This document shows positions 35,960-48,575 of a stretch of 64,000 nt of DNA, piece by piece. This stretch comes from Marisa cornuarietis (lineage: Eukaryota; Mollusca; Gastropoda; Architaenioglossa; Ampullariidae). Numbering within the stretch: the first letter of the stretch is position 1; every line of letters begins with the position of its first letter. The DNA lies in contig SMMW01000584.1 in the NCBI GenBank assembly GCA_004794655.1, forward strand, positions 6,702,001 through 6,766,000, in the 5' to 3' direction. The translations under genes and the position numbers were made by a program. Under the pieces are notes generated by a model. The model was not told the origin of the DNA. It did not search any database and saw only the letters and a program-made list of their open reading frames with translations.

Positions 35960-38113
35960 CGTAGCCTGATTCGTGCAGTCTTTGAAATGGTCTCTAGACT
36001 TTATCACTGGCTTATCACAGAGCTGATTACAGCGCTTACGCTGCCCTTTCGACAGCTGTTTGATTATTCGCTTCACAAAACTTGTGCATCCATTTTACCG
36101 CACCTGTCGTGTTTAGAATGACTTGATTTTGTTGGGTTTCCCTTGCACAAACCCTGTGCGTTCGTAAAGATGTGTCATGGTTACGTTGCGGGCACCAGTT
36201 TCGTAATCTGACTAAGCCGTGTGTGTGTGTGTGTCATGAGATTCATTCAACTTTCAGATGTTCAAGCGGGCAAGAACAAGTCCCAAAACATGCTGCATTG
36301 CACTGTACTTTTTTTTAAAATCATGCTTCCATTCTTTCTCATCAGCATCTGTAATATCAGTTATCGTTGCTTTACCTGGGCATCAGTGTGGACTAGATAT
36401 GTACATGGATGAAAAACTGACGATTTAAGTATTTGAATTCATGAGCGCCTTTGTACATATCAAGGAAGACACTCTGGAACAGGTGTTCACGCACACACAC
36501 AACAGACAACACTGTCAAATTAAAACCGATCCTAAAATATTCCTAAATAATAGCAAGTAACTTGAAAAGTTAACAACTTGACAGAAAATGGAAAGGCGTA
36601 CTATAAAATCCAAACCATTTACAATAATACAAAAAATCCTTTTTCTATGTGCATAAAAGCATACAGGTGGGGCATGTGTGAGAGCGAGAAATGCAATGAA
36701 TGAGCTTTTATTATTTAAATGTATCCCATGTGACTGTGTGAATTAATGACAAGTACTGTCATCAAAACAAGGCATAGTGTATTTCTCTCTCTCTCTCTCT
36801 GTGCGTTGAGCGAGAGAGTCAGTGAGATGTGTTGAAAAATGTTTTTTCTGTTGGAGTAACAGTAGGAACAAAAAGAACTATGGAAACTAAGTAAAGTTAG
36901 AAGGCAACAGTGTGTAACAGTAATGGCAAATACTTCTAACTTAACATTATTCTGATGCATTCTATCAATACCAGTTGATTCTGCAGTATGGAGAGGAAAC
37001 AGCAGCAACTACTTTCTTTACACAGGTCAATTGCTCACTCTGCCTAAATTCAAAACAGTACAACTCCAATAAGCATAAAGTGATGTTGATCTGGATACTG
37101 TAACAAAATTCTGCACTTTCCTTTGTAAGTATGCGCACATGCAAACACACACAGCTCTATGCATGAGCATGTAGCTATGCTTTTAATATATTATAATAAT
37201 GAAACATTAAAAAAAATGTCTTTACACCACTGGTTATAGCTCTTTCTGACATCAGCCTTGACAGCAAAAAGCATTTTTTATGCAAACTTGTAAAAGTCAA
37301 ACTGAAAAGTCAAACTAATCTGTAAACCATAACACTTCATTTTAGTTGCATATAAAAATTCTTTATGGTTTAGTAACAAATTGTAAACAGCACTGAACGA
37401 TCCATACACACCTTTCAATAGATGTGAGAGGCTAAGGGAATAAACACGATCAGCATTACGATTTTTTTCAAAACTGTTCACCTTCTGAATGGCAGGCTGT
37501 GAAACGCAGTGAATTTGTAACTGCCACTCTAATTCTGAAAGCAAGTCTAATGCCAAAAATAAATATTGGTTTACTCTTACAAGAAGCTATTAAAAAGTGC
37601 TTATTTAATGATGATGCTCTCTTTAAGGGATTTGCTATTATGCTATTTCTGCTTCATTTTTTGTTTAACCTCTTGCTTTTTACAAAACAAAAAAAACTGC
37701 CATCTCGTGTTACCCATTTAATTACCTTCACCTTCAAAAATTCCACAAGCAAAGTTGCAAAAATGATATCGACGCACTCATTTTATGCAACAAGACATTT
37801 AGTTCTTTCTATAATACATTATTTTGCTCTTTACAAAGAAATTAAATTTATAATCCCATGGTTTCACTTTCATTAACTGTAACCATTCTGTCATGAAAAT
37901 TCTGGGAGGGGAGTGAAGTTGTAGAGTGAGGGCCTAATGCAATCATATTAATTGGAACCTCTTATTTGTTTGCATGTTAAATGTGAGTGTAAGTGTATGG
38001 GTGTGTGAGGTGACTGTATTTTGTTTGGTTTATTACTTATAGGAGCTCCCAACAATGGAAATTCTCAGTCTCTGTTGGAAACAGAAGTAGACAATGATGT
38101 ATTGTATAAAGTG

Positions 38114-38411
38114 AACCAATCACCAAAAAAATAAGCACAAAGTATATTTTCTGGCATTAACTGCATTATATGTATTTAACATAACAGTAAGTATATGTAT
38201 TTCTTAATAATGTAGTAAATTATTAGTTCATTGTTAGGTAGTGCTGCCAGAGGATGATTTCTAACCAATCACCAAAAAAATAAGCACAAAGTATATTTTC
38301 TGGCATTAACTGCATTATATGTATTTAACATAACAGTAAGTATATGTATTTCTTAATAATGTAGTAAATTATTAGTTCATTGTTAGGTAGTGCTGCCAGA
38401 GGATGATTTCT
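38114..38411 (+). repeat. 149-bp perfect tandem duplication
   Basis: The unit beginning AACCAATCACC and ending GATGATTTCT occurs at 38114-38262 and again at 38263-38411, apparently without a difference. Four bases (AACC) of a third unit follow. Confidence 0.93.
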
Positions 38412-41250
38412 AACCGTTTAGTACTTAACTGCTGGTGTACTCGCCTTTCAAAATAAGCATTTTATTCATTTTCAGTTTTGAGCAGAAAATTACTCAACAA
38501 TTATAACATTGAAAAAACCATTTGAGCTATACAAAAAAGCTTGGTATCATTAAAATCAGGATGAAACTCTATTTGTCTAGGTGCTTTTCTTTCTGCTTAT
38601 TATCGAATCAAAAATCAGCTTGGGGGAACCTTAAGATAGTCAGAAGCCCTAAAAGGTTACATGACCCAGTGTCAAAAACATAATAAATAACAAAATAATG
38701 ACAGGGCTTCTTAATCATAGTATGTCTATCAGTTTTAATCATTTAAACGTGCCTTTCATTAATTTGGTCAACAAGTAAGGTAGGAGAATTTCAAGGCTGC
38801 ACAAAACATGTTCCTATGGTTCCTGAACTGTGATTCAGTTGCTACCATCAATACTTTTTATACAATACCATTAACTCCAAAAAACTGTGTAACTATAGAA
38901 AATGAACTGCAACATACCAAAACTGGAACTTGAGGAGAAAATATATGTCTTCCTCCACCTCCTACAACAACGAACAACAGAATACATATGCAGACAGCAC
39001 TTTCACATGAATAAAACTATTACCTTTACAGACCCTCTGAAAGGTTATAAAGCACAAACTGTTATCAAGACACTCAACATTGGGCTTACAAGGACTGATA
39101 CTAGCACTGTAAGGCTAACCAATACATTCATATAGTTAGCAAAAACATGAAGAAAGAACAATCTGGAAGTGTTATACTTTTTATCTGCAGACCAGCTTTT
39201 GATGGTGAAAAACAAATCAAACATAAGCACTTGTACTGATGGCCACAAGTACATACACACACATGCACACACTATCACAATGAGTATATTGCAAGAGTGG
39301 ACAGAGCTAATAATGTGTTTTTAACCTACAGTAACAATGGTGCTATGTCAATGACTAGATGAAGTCAGGAAAAAGTTGATGCCCTACTTTGCAGGTTAAA
39401 TAATCTTCAGTGCTGCAGTTACTTTCCCTGGGTATTAAGTAAGTAAGAAATTTCATGCTCGTAAAATGTCTGATTAAAGAGATCACATGATGGGAGATAA
39501 ACAATGAAAACACAAGGGCATGCATGTGCACATGCAAGCATGCACAGAATGTACACCAGCACATTTTTCTCTTTTTTTGTGCAACAGTTTGGAGGAATAT
39601 TCAGGATTATTACTGCAAAATGGCTAATTTTAGATTAACATGAACAAGCTGAAAATCTGTAATGCTACAGTACTGCCAATGATAACTGAAGATATATTCA
39701 AACAATTTATGTTTAGCATAATATAGATGTGACCATTTCTGATGGAAGGGACATTACAATCCTACACATTATGATCCTACTACCAAGTACCCGTAAACGC
39801 AATTTTATTTCAGAAATCTTGGCATCAAAATGCAACACGAAACAAAGCAGCCTACTTCTCAGATCTAAAATTCTGGATCGGTAATTCTGGAGTTTGGTAC
39901 CTGATCCAGCAAAAGCTTCATATTATATTAAATAGATGTATGGTTTGTGCCAAGAAAAGTTAAATAAAGAACAGAGTGCTTACTATACACAGCCAGGAGA
40001 AAACAAGACAAGATCAAGGCAGAAAAAGGTAAAGATCATCAGATAGACTGGAGGTCACTTTCCAGTTAGTGGTATTAGGTGGACTGACAAGCTGAAGTAT
40101 GAAGAGATTTGATCATTTTCAGACTGTAAAGGGAGACAAATGATATAAAAGATGGATGAACATGAACTGAATTCCCAGGAGGAATGCAGAATAGCTGTGC
40201 ATACACAAGAATATAATCCACTCATTGGCATCTGGGAAAAAAAACATCCCATTTCATGATACATCCTTCTTACTTATAATGCTGCAATGAACAGGTTATA
40301 ATAAAACTGGATCTACATATAATATGCTGATCCAATGCCTATACAAAAACTTTTGCATCTGGAATAAAGCAAAAAAGGACCTTCAATTGAAATAATCTGA
40401 TTCATAACAAGGCAAGATTCTGTCTGAAATGTGCTGGTTACAAAAATATGAGTTAAGCTCCCTAAGGGAATGTTAAACTATATCTAACTACTGCCATAAA
40501 TACAAATTCTTTACAACATAAAAAGCACTTGACTTCAGTACCAAAAAAAATCTGTTCACATGCCACAGTTTATTACAATGTATTTCTTTTTCACAGCTTT
40601 TACTGGTGTTTACCTTTTTCTACATAAATTACTATTCAGAGATGTGTGCAATATATATATATGGGCTCTTCTATAAATTTGCAATAGTTATTTAAAAAAA
40701 CAGCTTTACTGTGTAATATCACTGAAAAGTCTACCTACTAATATTATCATTAAGCATTTAATAATTAACGTTGGGTACTTGAAATGCTAACAACGTACGC
40801 AGACAATCCAAAATGAATAACTGATAGCTAGAAAACTTGTAGTTTAGCAAGTTTTTGTAGTATTCATAAAATCTGCTACAATGTTCTCAAAAGTAATGGC
40901 AGCATATTGTTTTACCACAAAAAATAATGGTAAATAGACTTTTACATCCATGAAAATTGGTTTTTCAAATCTTTTCAACAACAGGTCAATTTCAGATACC
41001 AGCTGATATATGTATGCTACAGACACAAGACTCCAGCGACAGGACATGTCCATAATATTAATATTATATGATACTGCTCAGGCGATGCTTTACACAAAGA
41101 ATAATTAAAATCACTTCTTTTCAGCAGGAAAAAAATTGCCCTTAAATGTTTTTTATGCTTGAATTTTTATAAATGTCTTTGGTTAGGGTCAGAACTAATG
41201 TCTTGTCATAATTCTGAATGCATCCATACCTTGAGGACAATAACAGTATT

Positions 41251-41284
41251 ACAGAAACTACAGTATTAATACTGTAGTTTCTGT
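41251..41284. repeat. Perfect 34-bp palindrome
   Basis: Arm ACAGAAACTACAGTATT is followed without spacer by its exact reverse complement. It lies 50 bp upstream of the SINE insertion at 41334. Confidence 0.95.
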
Positions 41285-41325
41285 TTAAATCCTATGGCAA
41301 GTGATTCAAAGTATACATGTATTCC

Positions 41326-41614
41326 TAAAGAAAGGGGAAGTGGATTGCCGAGTGGTTAGAGCAGTAGCGTCCGAACCGAGAGCGCGCTGGTTCAATTCCC
41401 GATAAGCGCAGCATACTTCCCACCAGTCGACCCAGCTGACGGGAATGGGTACCTGACTCCATAGAGGGTTGGGGAAGGTAAAGCAGCGAGGGAGAGGAGA
41501 TTGGCACCACCCTCATGTAAAAGCTGGCCCCGAGAAAAGTGGGGTTTCTAACACCTCACTCCCCAACGACCTGAAAAGGTTATGGGATGACCTTTACCTT
41601 TACCTTTAAAGAAA
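41326..41614 (+). mobile_element. tRNA-derived SINE, type 2, with CTTTAC tail
   Basis: Body 41334-41606, bounded by an 8-bp target-site duplication TAAAGAAA (41326-41333 and 41607-41614). The head has A-box-like TTGCCGAGTGGTTAGAGCAG and B-box GGTTCAATTCCC, of the Ser/Leu type-II tRNA kind. The body contains GAAAAGTGGGGTTTCTAACA and ends in CCTTTACCTTTACCTTTA. It differs throughout from the 15.9-kb SINE, so two families are present. The intact target-site duplication suggests fairly recent insertion. Confidence 0.88.
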
Positions 41615-42236
41615 TTTCCTGCCACACCTTAACCCAATAAATGCCCCTCAATACACTTTTACCGAAAAATACTCTCCTCACGCACACTAAAAACAACATC
41701 CATTAGATCCATCATGAAGCTCAAGAAAAAACATTCGACTAAAAAAGCATCTGGTAATTATAGGGAATGGTTTCCAGCTGAAACTATAGCCTACAAATAC
41801 CATGTATAGCACCCATGTAATAAAATATTTATGAGGCTATATAACAAATGCTTAAACCAGAACAATTAGAATGCTCTGCTTTAAACCTAAACATACTTCA
41901 GTTACAAAGGCCTTTTTTTATTTAAAACAAAAACATACCTGCAAGAATGAATATTTCTCTTTCAAACATGCACTTATATATCATCCTCATGTACAGGTAT
42001 GAGAAGTGAGTTGCGCATGCATGTCTTTGATAAAAGTTGAAATTTTCACATTTTATCCGGCCTAAAAGAAATGTCCACAGTAACTAAGAGTTTAATCTAG
42101 TTAAAATGCTGAAGTCAGGACATGGCTATATGTGACAATACTGGTAAATTAACTGTGAACAGATGGCTTTTGCTGTCCATCTACATACCCACATGCAGGG
42201 TAAAAACATCCAGAAAAAGCTAGATCCAAGCTGGCA

Positions 42237-45045
42237 TCAATTGCACTGTGCCTTATGAATGTCAGAAACCGATCCAACTGGTAGTGCAGACTGCGCTAGT
42301 GATTCTGATGTTCGAACTTGAGTAGCTGAGGGGGCTGATGAATTCTGCTTGAACTCGTGTGACAGGAGAAAGTCCCTGAGTTTAGACGAGGCTTTATCAA
42401 TGGAATCCACACACAAACGAACCCGCTCACGATGTCGAGAATTACTGACATCATAGACAAGATCTCGAATGGCTTTGCACATCTGGACGCTGGCAGATAC
42501 TATGCTCATAGTCACTCCTGTAAAATACAAATCCCACATTATCTTACACTGTGTATACAGATTTTTTTTAAATAGATCAAATTGTCATGGCACTCGGACA
42601 TTTTCTTGTGCACCACTGCTTAAGCCTTTAAGGTTGGAGGAGGCAAATAACAAAAAAATTGCACATTTTAAAATTATGTCGATACAAAAGCCTGATTTCT
42701 TTATCACATCACCAGTCTCCTCCACTTTAAATGCTCCTAGTAACAATTGGTTGAAAACACCATAAAATATTTCCTGTCTATGGATTTTTCATGGATAATA
42801 GGCTAATATAGTAGACGCACTTCACAATTATGGCCTTTAAGACACAACAATATAATTCAACTAAGCTTAAAAAAAATGTAGTGCTGTCTTTTTAACTAAT
42901 GAAAGTGGAGCTTAGACTGTTTTGTCATTGATGCAAACATAGCCTACGATTAAAATATACAAGAAAGCAAATGTGTTTATTGTAAATGGGGTAGGATTCA
43001 AAATGTTTCAGGTTTCATGCTGAAAAATGCAGTCATTGAGTCTGTTCTACACTTAGCTAATAACTTTAATAATAAAGCTATAGAATCTATAGAAAATTCA
43101 TAGACAAATAAGAAAGCTTTCAAGGCTTTGCTTATGCCAAGGGGTGTAGCTAAGTCCCATCGCCTAAAGAAATTAGCACTTAAAAGACAAGAAAATAAGA
43201 TACTGAGTATGTTCTAAGTAAGATTAGCCTACACTAACATCAATAATGTGACCAAAAAAACAACAAACTTGGGACCAGAAAGTGGAAACCAACCCACATG
43301 CCAAATGTGCAAGAAATGATAAGTGGCGGTGATGAGCTTTGCTTTTTAATAATCCGATATTGATCATCAACAATAGTTTAACAGCACTCTTCACATCAAA
43401 GAAATATTTGATGAGCTGAAGAAGCCTATCTTTCATTAATTCTGCATGAAAGTAATTTGGAATGTGACATAAAATAATGAGTGTGAAATATATATTTACG
43501 TCAGATTACATCCTTTACATTGTGTGCATTTTACTCCCTACTCTGCTTTTATTCCTTTTTGATGGAAGTTCATTTTCAATTTTTATTGTTAGAGTGCATC
43601 TGATTACATAATCAGATATTGCTTTCAAAGAAGTATGTCACATCACCATTTAAGCTCACTCTTCTCAGTATAGTTTTTGAGAAGACTCATACACATGACT
43701 CGAATAAACAGTAAGAAGGAGACGGAAACAAAATACAGTTAGATTGCTTTTTTTTAAACTTTCAACACTTCCTTATTAATAAAATTACAAGCTTGACAAT
43801 ACAAGGGAAAAGGTAGAAACACATGACATCATGACACAGGTTCACAGGTCCACTCAGCCTCCAAGGCTGCATTTAAACGCTCTCTTAAAACATATCTTTT
43901 TACAAAGTACTATTCCTGACTTGTACCTCATCTTTATGTTGTCCAGTGTCCCTATGTGTACCTCACTCTCTATTGGTTGTTATGTTTCTTTCTATCAAAT
44001 TGTACTGCGCAGAGAGTGCGATCTATCTTAATCGTGATTCTGCGCATTATAAGTTCGCATTATTATTATTATTACATCAAGCAGAACACATACCCTTTTA
44101 TTGATGCAACAAATAACATAAAAAATCTGATACCAATAAATTAACATAAGCAAAAGGTTACTGTTACACATTTTTTTGATTTTCCATGTTGGATGCTTTC
44201 TGCGCAATCTGTGAATACTTACCAAGTACAGACTTGTGGGTTTCTGCAGCACTCTCTCCAAGGACAGCTGGTGACCCTACAAACTCTTCCTCTGAAGCAA
44301 AGGTAACAAGTGCACTGCTTGTTGCTATCACAGGTTCACAAAATGCAATGATGCGTCTCAAGTGACCAACTCCAGGGTTGGACTTAAAGCACTTGACACT
44401 GGAGATCAAGCAGCTGGTGGTGGATGTGATGCTTTTGACACAAAGCTTGAACTGATTCTGGTCTTCTGGATCTTTTGCATTTTCGCTTGCATATTTGCAC
44501 ACTTCTGTAATGGTTGACAATGCCCTGGAGATGGTGGAGCAGAGGTCAACCAGAAGGTGAGGTTCAAGGTCATCTACACAAGATCGCTTTAGGCGTGAAC
44601 AACAAAACTTCAAGTCAAGCTTGGCTTGGTGAAGCTTGTATTTATTCACCACTCCAAGTTCTGAAGCACAGGAATTATGAAAGCTCACTGCAATAAGATA
44701 ACCTATATGAGCACTCAGCTCAGTAAGACTTACTACAAGGGAAGACATTTCTTGAAGTCGGATGCAAAATGGTTTCCACTGCACCATCCCTGAGTGAACC
44801 TGTGAGGATATGTCTCTGGAAGTGATAAGAATATGGTTAAGCTTATCAATGACTTTGTCACGATAGTGTGTAAAAGTTGAGGTTGTGAGTTCCATGTCCT
44901 CAGTGTTAGTGAAAACGGGGCGAGCTTCACAAGATATAAGCAACAACTCTCCAACAGCCAGCATCTTGGAGTGGCATTCCTCGCACAGCATCACAACCTC
45001 ACGGACATCCCCTTTGTTCATCACAGCTGGTACCCTGAACACCAT
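42237..45045 (-). CDS. TLNRD1: Talin rod domain-containing protein 1 (TLNRD1/MESDC1)
   Basis: Minus-strand exons 45045-44223 and 42517-42237 join in phase 1 to give 367 residues, close to the vertebrate length. Recognisable TLNRD1 segments are MLCEECHSKMLAVGELLLIS followed by CEARPV, SLVVSLTELSAHIGYLIAVS, FKLCVKSITSTTS and, across the intron, SVLG|VTMSIVSASVQMCKAIRDL. The protein is all-helical, related to talin rod domains R7-R8. In vertebrates it binds and bundles F-actin and promotes filopodia. An acceptor (TTTAAATGTACAG|AGC) at 45078 shows an upstream exon. The ATG at 45045 is the first conserved-position Met. A 5' exon ending at 45791 (TTTTAG|GTAATG) is likely. An upstream frame at 45780-45589 could instead be coding, but it has no good donor. 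The vertebrate gene has an uninterrupted coding region; here a 1.7-kb intron, itself holding a LINE 3' end, splits it. Confidence 0.93.
43838..44073 (+). mobile_element. Non-LTR retrotransposon 3' end with ATT tail
   Basis: The plus strand encodes AFKRSLKTYLFTKYYS and a stop at 43917-43919. This is the usual C-terminus of many LINE reverse-transcriptase polyproteins (FK..LKT.LF). About 150 bp of untranslated sequence follows, ending GCGCATTATAAGTTCGC and then ATT repeats. It is 5'-truncated and antisense within the TLNRD1 intron. Confidence 0.7.
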
Positions 45046-45738
45046 TGAGGACACGGTCTTCTTTGCTGTGTCAATGCTCTGTACATTTAAGGAAAATGGT
45101 AAATGTGTTGCACAGCCCAGTGTAGAGGTAGCCGTAAAAATCAATTGAAAAGTCTTCCTTTAAACACTCAATGACAATCTATTCTTGGCAATAAAGTTTG
45201 ATTATACTGGCCACTTACAATCACCTACAAACAAATGAGATTGTGAACTGGAGTGCCACTAATAACTAAAATTAGTACACTACACAGTTGACTCCAGATC
45301 CATCTCAGCTGGATCATAACAGATCACAGTCTGCTCAAAATAAACACAAATGGGCAAAAGATATTTAAACCTTGTAGCTTCTGCTTAGTCAGAAAATATA
45401 ACTGCTTGAAGTGGCCTAAAACTGCAATAACAGTAGCACAATTTTAAGCTTGCATATCATTTGCACAGCGATAGTATCTACTACACTGCATAACCATATT
45501 TCATGGTAGTTTTCTTGCTGCATGACAATAACCTTTATGCATAAAAGGTCGAAAAATATCACTTCGCCTGCTCTTCTGTCTACAATTCTTAACAGGAAAC
45601 ACGTGCTTGTTGCAAATACACAGCAACCAAAACACCCCGAACTTCTAAGTTCCGCCTACTCCAAAATCTGTAATCTTTTGATCCGAAAGTTAAACAGCTG
45701 CCCTGGTCGTCGCTGAACTTCATTGTTTTGCCCAACAG

Positions 45739-45746
45739 TGACGTCA
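45739..45746. promoter_or_regulatory. CRE/ATF site in the TLNRD1 5' region
   Basis: A perfect palindromic TGACGTCA lies close to the probable TLNRD1 start region and within the divergent promoter interval. Binding is inferred from the motif only. Confidence 0.45.
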
Positions 45747-45791
45747 AAATGCTTGGGGCCGACGCATCAAAAGGGGACAACGCCCATTACC

Positions 45792-46340
45792 TAAAAGGTG
45801 GGGCTTACTCCTGTCAGCTGCGTTTGCTACACACGCCAAACACACGACACGCTTAGATTGAGGACGCGTCACAACACGGTTGTACTATCAACGGTTTATC
45901 CATCCGCATATAGTAATGCGCCTCCAACCTTTTTCAACAGATCATGTAAACTTATTTAAAATAACATCCTCATAACTTTTAAAATACTCTAATAGGCAAA
46001 AGGGCTCTTTCAGAGGAACGCTGATATTTTTCACTCGTAAAAATTAGTATCGAGCATCGGCAAATGACCTTTTTTTTTCACGTCACCAGTTTCCGGTGTA
46101 CCGCCAAGTAAGGCTACTTCCGGCAATTTGAAGAAAGATAGTGTTTAGTGATAATTTCGTTATATTTTAGCAAATTTAGATCAGCAGTCTGGCATAAAAC
46201 AGGTAAGTTAAGTCCTCAGATTTCCAAAGGTGACATAATAGTAGAGCAGATTAACGGAAGTGAAGTGTATATTAGCGTTTTCCGTTTTGGACACATGCAA
46301 CTTCCGTTTTTTTTCGTGAAAATGGCGGCTTCTTCCTGTT
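45792..46340. promoter_or_regulatory. Bidirectional TLNRD1/GABPB promoter with ETS cluster
   Basis: The two genes diverge here. No TATA box is evident. ETS-type cores are TTCCGG at 46091-46096, ACTTCCGG at 46116-46123 (reverse of CCGGAAGT, the preferred GABP site), CGGAAGTG at 46255-46262 and ACTTCCG at 46300-46306. The YY1-like AAAATGGCGGC is at 46319-46329. The first two ETS cores are 27 bp apart, a spacing that could suit a GABP tetramer. The sites after 46202 fall in GABPB intron 1. Confidence 0.65.
46130..46202 (+). other. GABPB: Probable GABPB 5' untranslated exon
   Basis: AG|GTAAGT at 46202/46203 is a consensus donor just downstream of the ETS cluster. It would splice to the acceptor CCTGCAG|C at 48574/48575, one base before the canonical GABPB start codon. 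The 5' limit is approximate. Confidence 0.55.
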
Positions 46341-46447
46341 TCTGTTTACTGTGTCTTCTATTTATGTTCCCTTTGAGCACTGTTTCTTTCACTCTCTTTT
46401 CCCCTGAAATCATGAACAGCATTTTATGTAGATGTCCACTGGATTAA

Positions 46448-48574
46448 AGTTTTTCTTTGTAATCAATATGTATATTATGTATAGCACCGTTTCTGTTTCT
46501 TCGAGTATAACATTGAGATTGGGAGTTTGTGATGGATAATATTTAGGTGTAAGTGTATAAAATCCTATGTGTAAAAACATTGTCAGTGGACGTCAAGTAT
46601 CTGTCAAAAAACACAGTTCTGCCATGTACTTGATATATCCAATATTCGTTAAACTTCGATTTTTCAGTACTAGATTTATGATGCTGCTAAAACTTTTCTT
46701 ATAAAATCTTACACATGTTTTGTGCGGGCGTGTGCATAACGCTGCACATGTCTGTTCACAGGATAAGTCAATAAAGTTAGTACACATTCGTTCTTCGCTT
46801 TATTTTACACCATTTTACACTCGTTGCTTTACAATGCACCGACTTCTTCTTTTCCTTGCACGCTATCTTGTAAAATGCCTGTTCTGATGAAACACTGTAT
46901 ATTTATCATAAAGAGGAAAGTAATTAGATATCGCAATCATGCATTTTTAAGCTGCAAGATCTTTAGTTTGCACTTTACAAACAAGGGAAATTTAATCATG
47001 TTTGGGAGTTTTTGCAGTTGTGTCTCGTCCATTTCTGTTTGAGAGGTATAGATAAACATAAGCAAGGCAGAAGGTGAATTTATGTATTTTAGATATTACT
47101 TCCATGTAATGCAGAAACTGCAGTTATAACTCCTAAAAAGCATGACGTTTAAAGAAACAGAAGATAAACCTATCAAGAACACTTGAGAGTATGGTGACAA
47201 ATGAGTTAAATCCCAGACAAGATTTACATTAATGCAAATCTGGGAGTCAATGAAGATATAGCAATTACAGTCATATTATTCCACTTTGTGAAACTAAAAA
47301 CCAAGAATAAGAATTTTTTTTACCCTTCCCTTCCTACACGTATACATTTTTCTAAAATGTGCCTATGCCTTATTGAGCTTTATTTTTTTTATAAATATAG
47401 TTCTGCCAGTTGGATTCCACCAAACTGATGTAGTGCAAGGCAATCAATACCTTTGTTACAATTTTTAGTTTAAGTTAAAGGCCAGACGTTGAGCTTTATG
47501 GTGGGAAAGAATGATTTTTACCTGGGGAAGGCAAGGAGCACACTAGGGGGTGAAGTTCTGGCTAACCTAATGATCATGCTTTGTTAATTACTTCCATTTG
47601 GCCTGAAAAGAACCCTCACTTTCCTACTCTGGATCAAACTATTCTTTCCTGCCATCTGGCAGTTCAGCCTTTAAGGCAATACTGATGATAAACAACTTTA
47701 TTTTACAACAGTAAAAGGGAAGACAGCTAGGATCTAGATATACTGCTGGCTCTCGTTCCTGTAGTGCCTGGTCTTGTTTTTTGTTTCTAGGTATACTTAT
47801 ATTTAATGTCATACTTGAAGTGTCATGTAATCACTGATGTTTTATATAACAGTAAAATAGGCAGACAATTTCCTGAAAAGTATTAATGAAGATGTTTTGC
47901 ACTGTATTGTTAATTTTGTGGGATTCACGAGAGTGATACAAAAAATATTTTGGAAATGGTAATCCATGTTTACACATAAACATTCATGATATAATCAACT
48001 ACTGTAAATTTTCTACTATACGCCGCAAATTTTTTTCCCCAGCTTTAAACCCTACGGCTTTAACAGTGATGTGGCTTGTTTGCAGATTTTTCAGATTCCA
48101 ATTAATTTTTCAATGAGCTCCACGTTAAAGTGTTAATTGTTAACGTTGTTACATTGTTAACTGTCCACATTTTAAAATCAAAGCCGCATACAGTTGAAGC
48201 ATTCAGATCAGTTACAGTTCCACACACCTCATTCTGAAAACGAGATGAAATGCCTATGATGCAGCTTTCCAGTTGTATATATTTGTGGCTTATACACCAG
48301 TGCTGCTTATTTGTGAAAAAATTTTTAAGAGTTGTTTAAAATTTAGTGGGTGCACTCAGTAGACCAAAATTTATGGTACTGATAATTAAAAAGGGGAAGA
48401 AAGTTCTTTACCTTGCTGGCTTGCTAATTGGTATGCAGGTGTTTTCAGCTTGCTCCTCTCAATAGAGCAGTGTCTGTAACATGCTGATAGTCTTGTGCAT
48501 CTGTGTGGCAGCATCAGCATGACATCAGCACCAAAGCTGACAACAGTGCAGGTGCTGGCTGCCCCAGCCTGCAG
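46448..48574. other. Probable GABPB intron 1
   Basis: This is AT-rich sequence without supportable exons between the 5' untranslated exon and the first coding exon. Confidence 0.5.
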
Positions 48575-48575
48575 C

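Larger units (their letters stand above)
36100..42236. other. Downstream flank of TLNRD1, possible long 3' UTR
   Basis: This stretch follows the TLNRD1 stop codon on the minus strand. It has few simple repeats compared with the left part of the window and no supportable coding exon. It holds a 149-bp tandem duplication (38114-38411), a 34-bp palindrome (41251-41284) and a SINE (41334-41606). Part may be TLNRD1 3' UTR, since TTTATT (AATAAA on the minus strand) occurs several times, for example near 36706, but its extent cannot be read from sequence. Confidence 0.35.

Noticed and set aside
37499..37876. 125-codon plus-strand frame in AT-rich DNA
   Set aside because: Lys/Phe/Leu-rich composition follows directly from the AT bias, and there is no supporting signal.
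41335..41410. Possible true tRNA gene
   Set aside because: A and B boxes are present, but the acceptor stem does not close and the sequence continues into a SINE body with tail and target-site duplication.
45589..45780. 63-codon minus-strand frame upstream of TLNRD1
   Set aside because: Its position suits a first exon, but no strong donor links it in phase to the exon at 45078. It may be only promoter or intron sequence.
48495..48575. Upstream in-frame ATGs for GABPB (48495, 48519)
   Set aside because: A good acceptor lies at 48574, and homology starts exactly at MSLVDLG, so the upstream codons are probably intronic.
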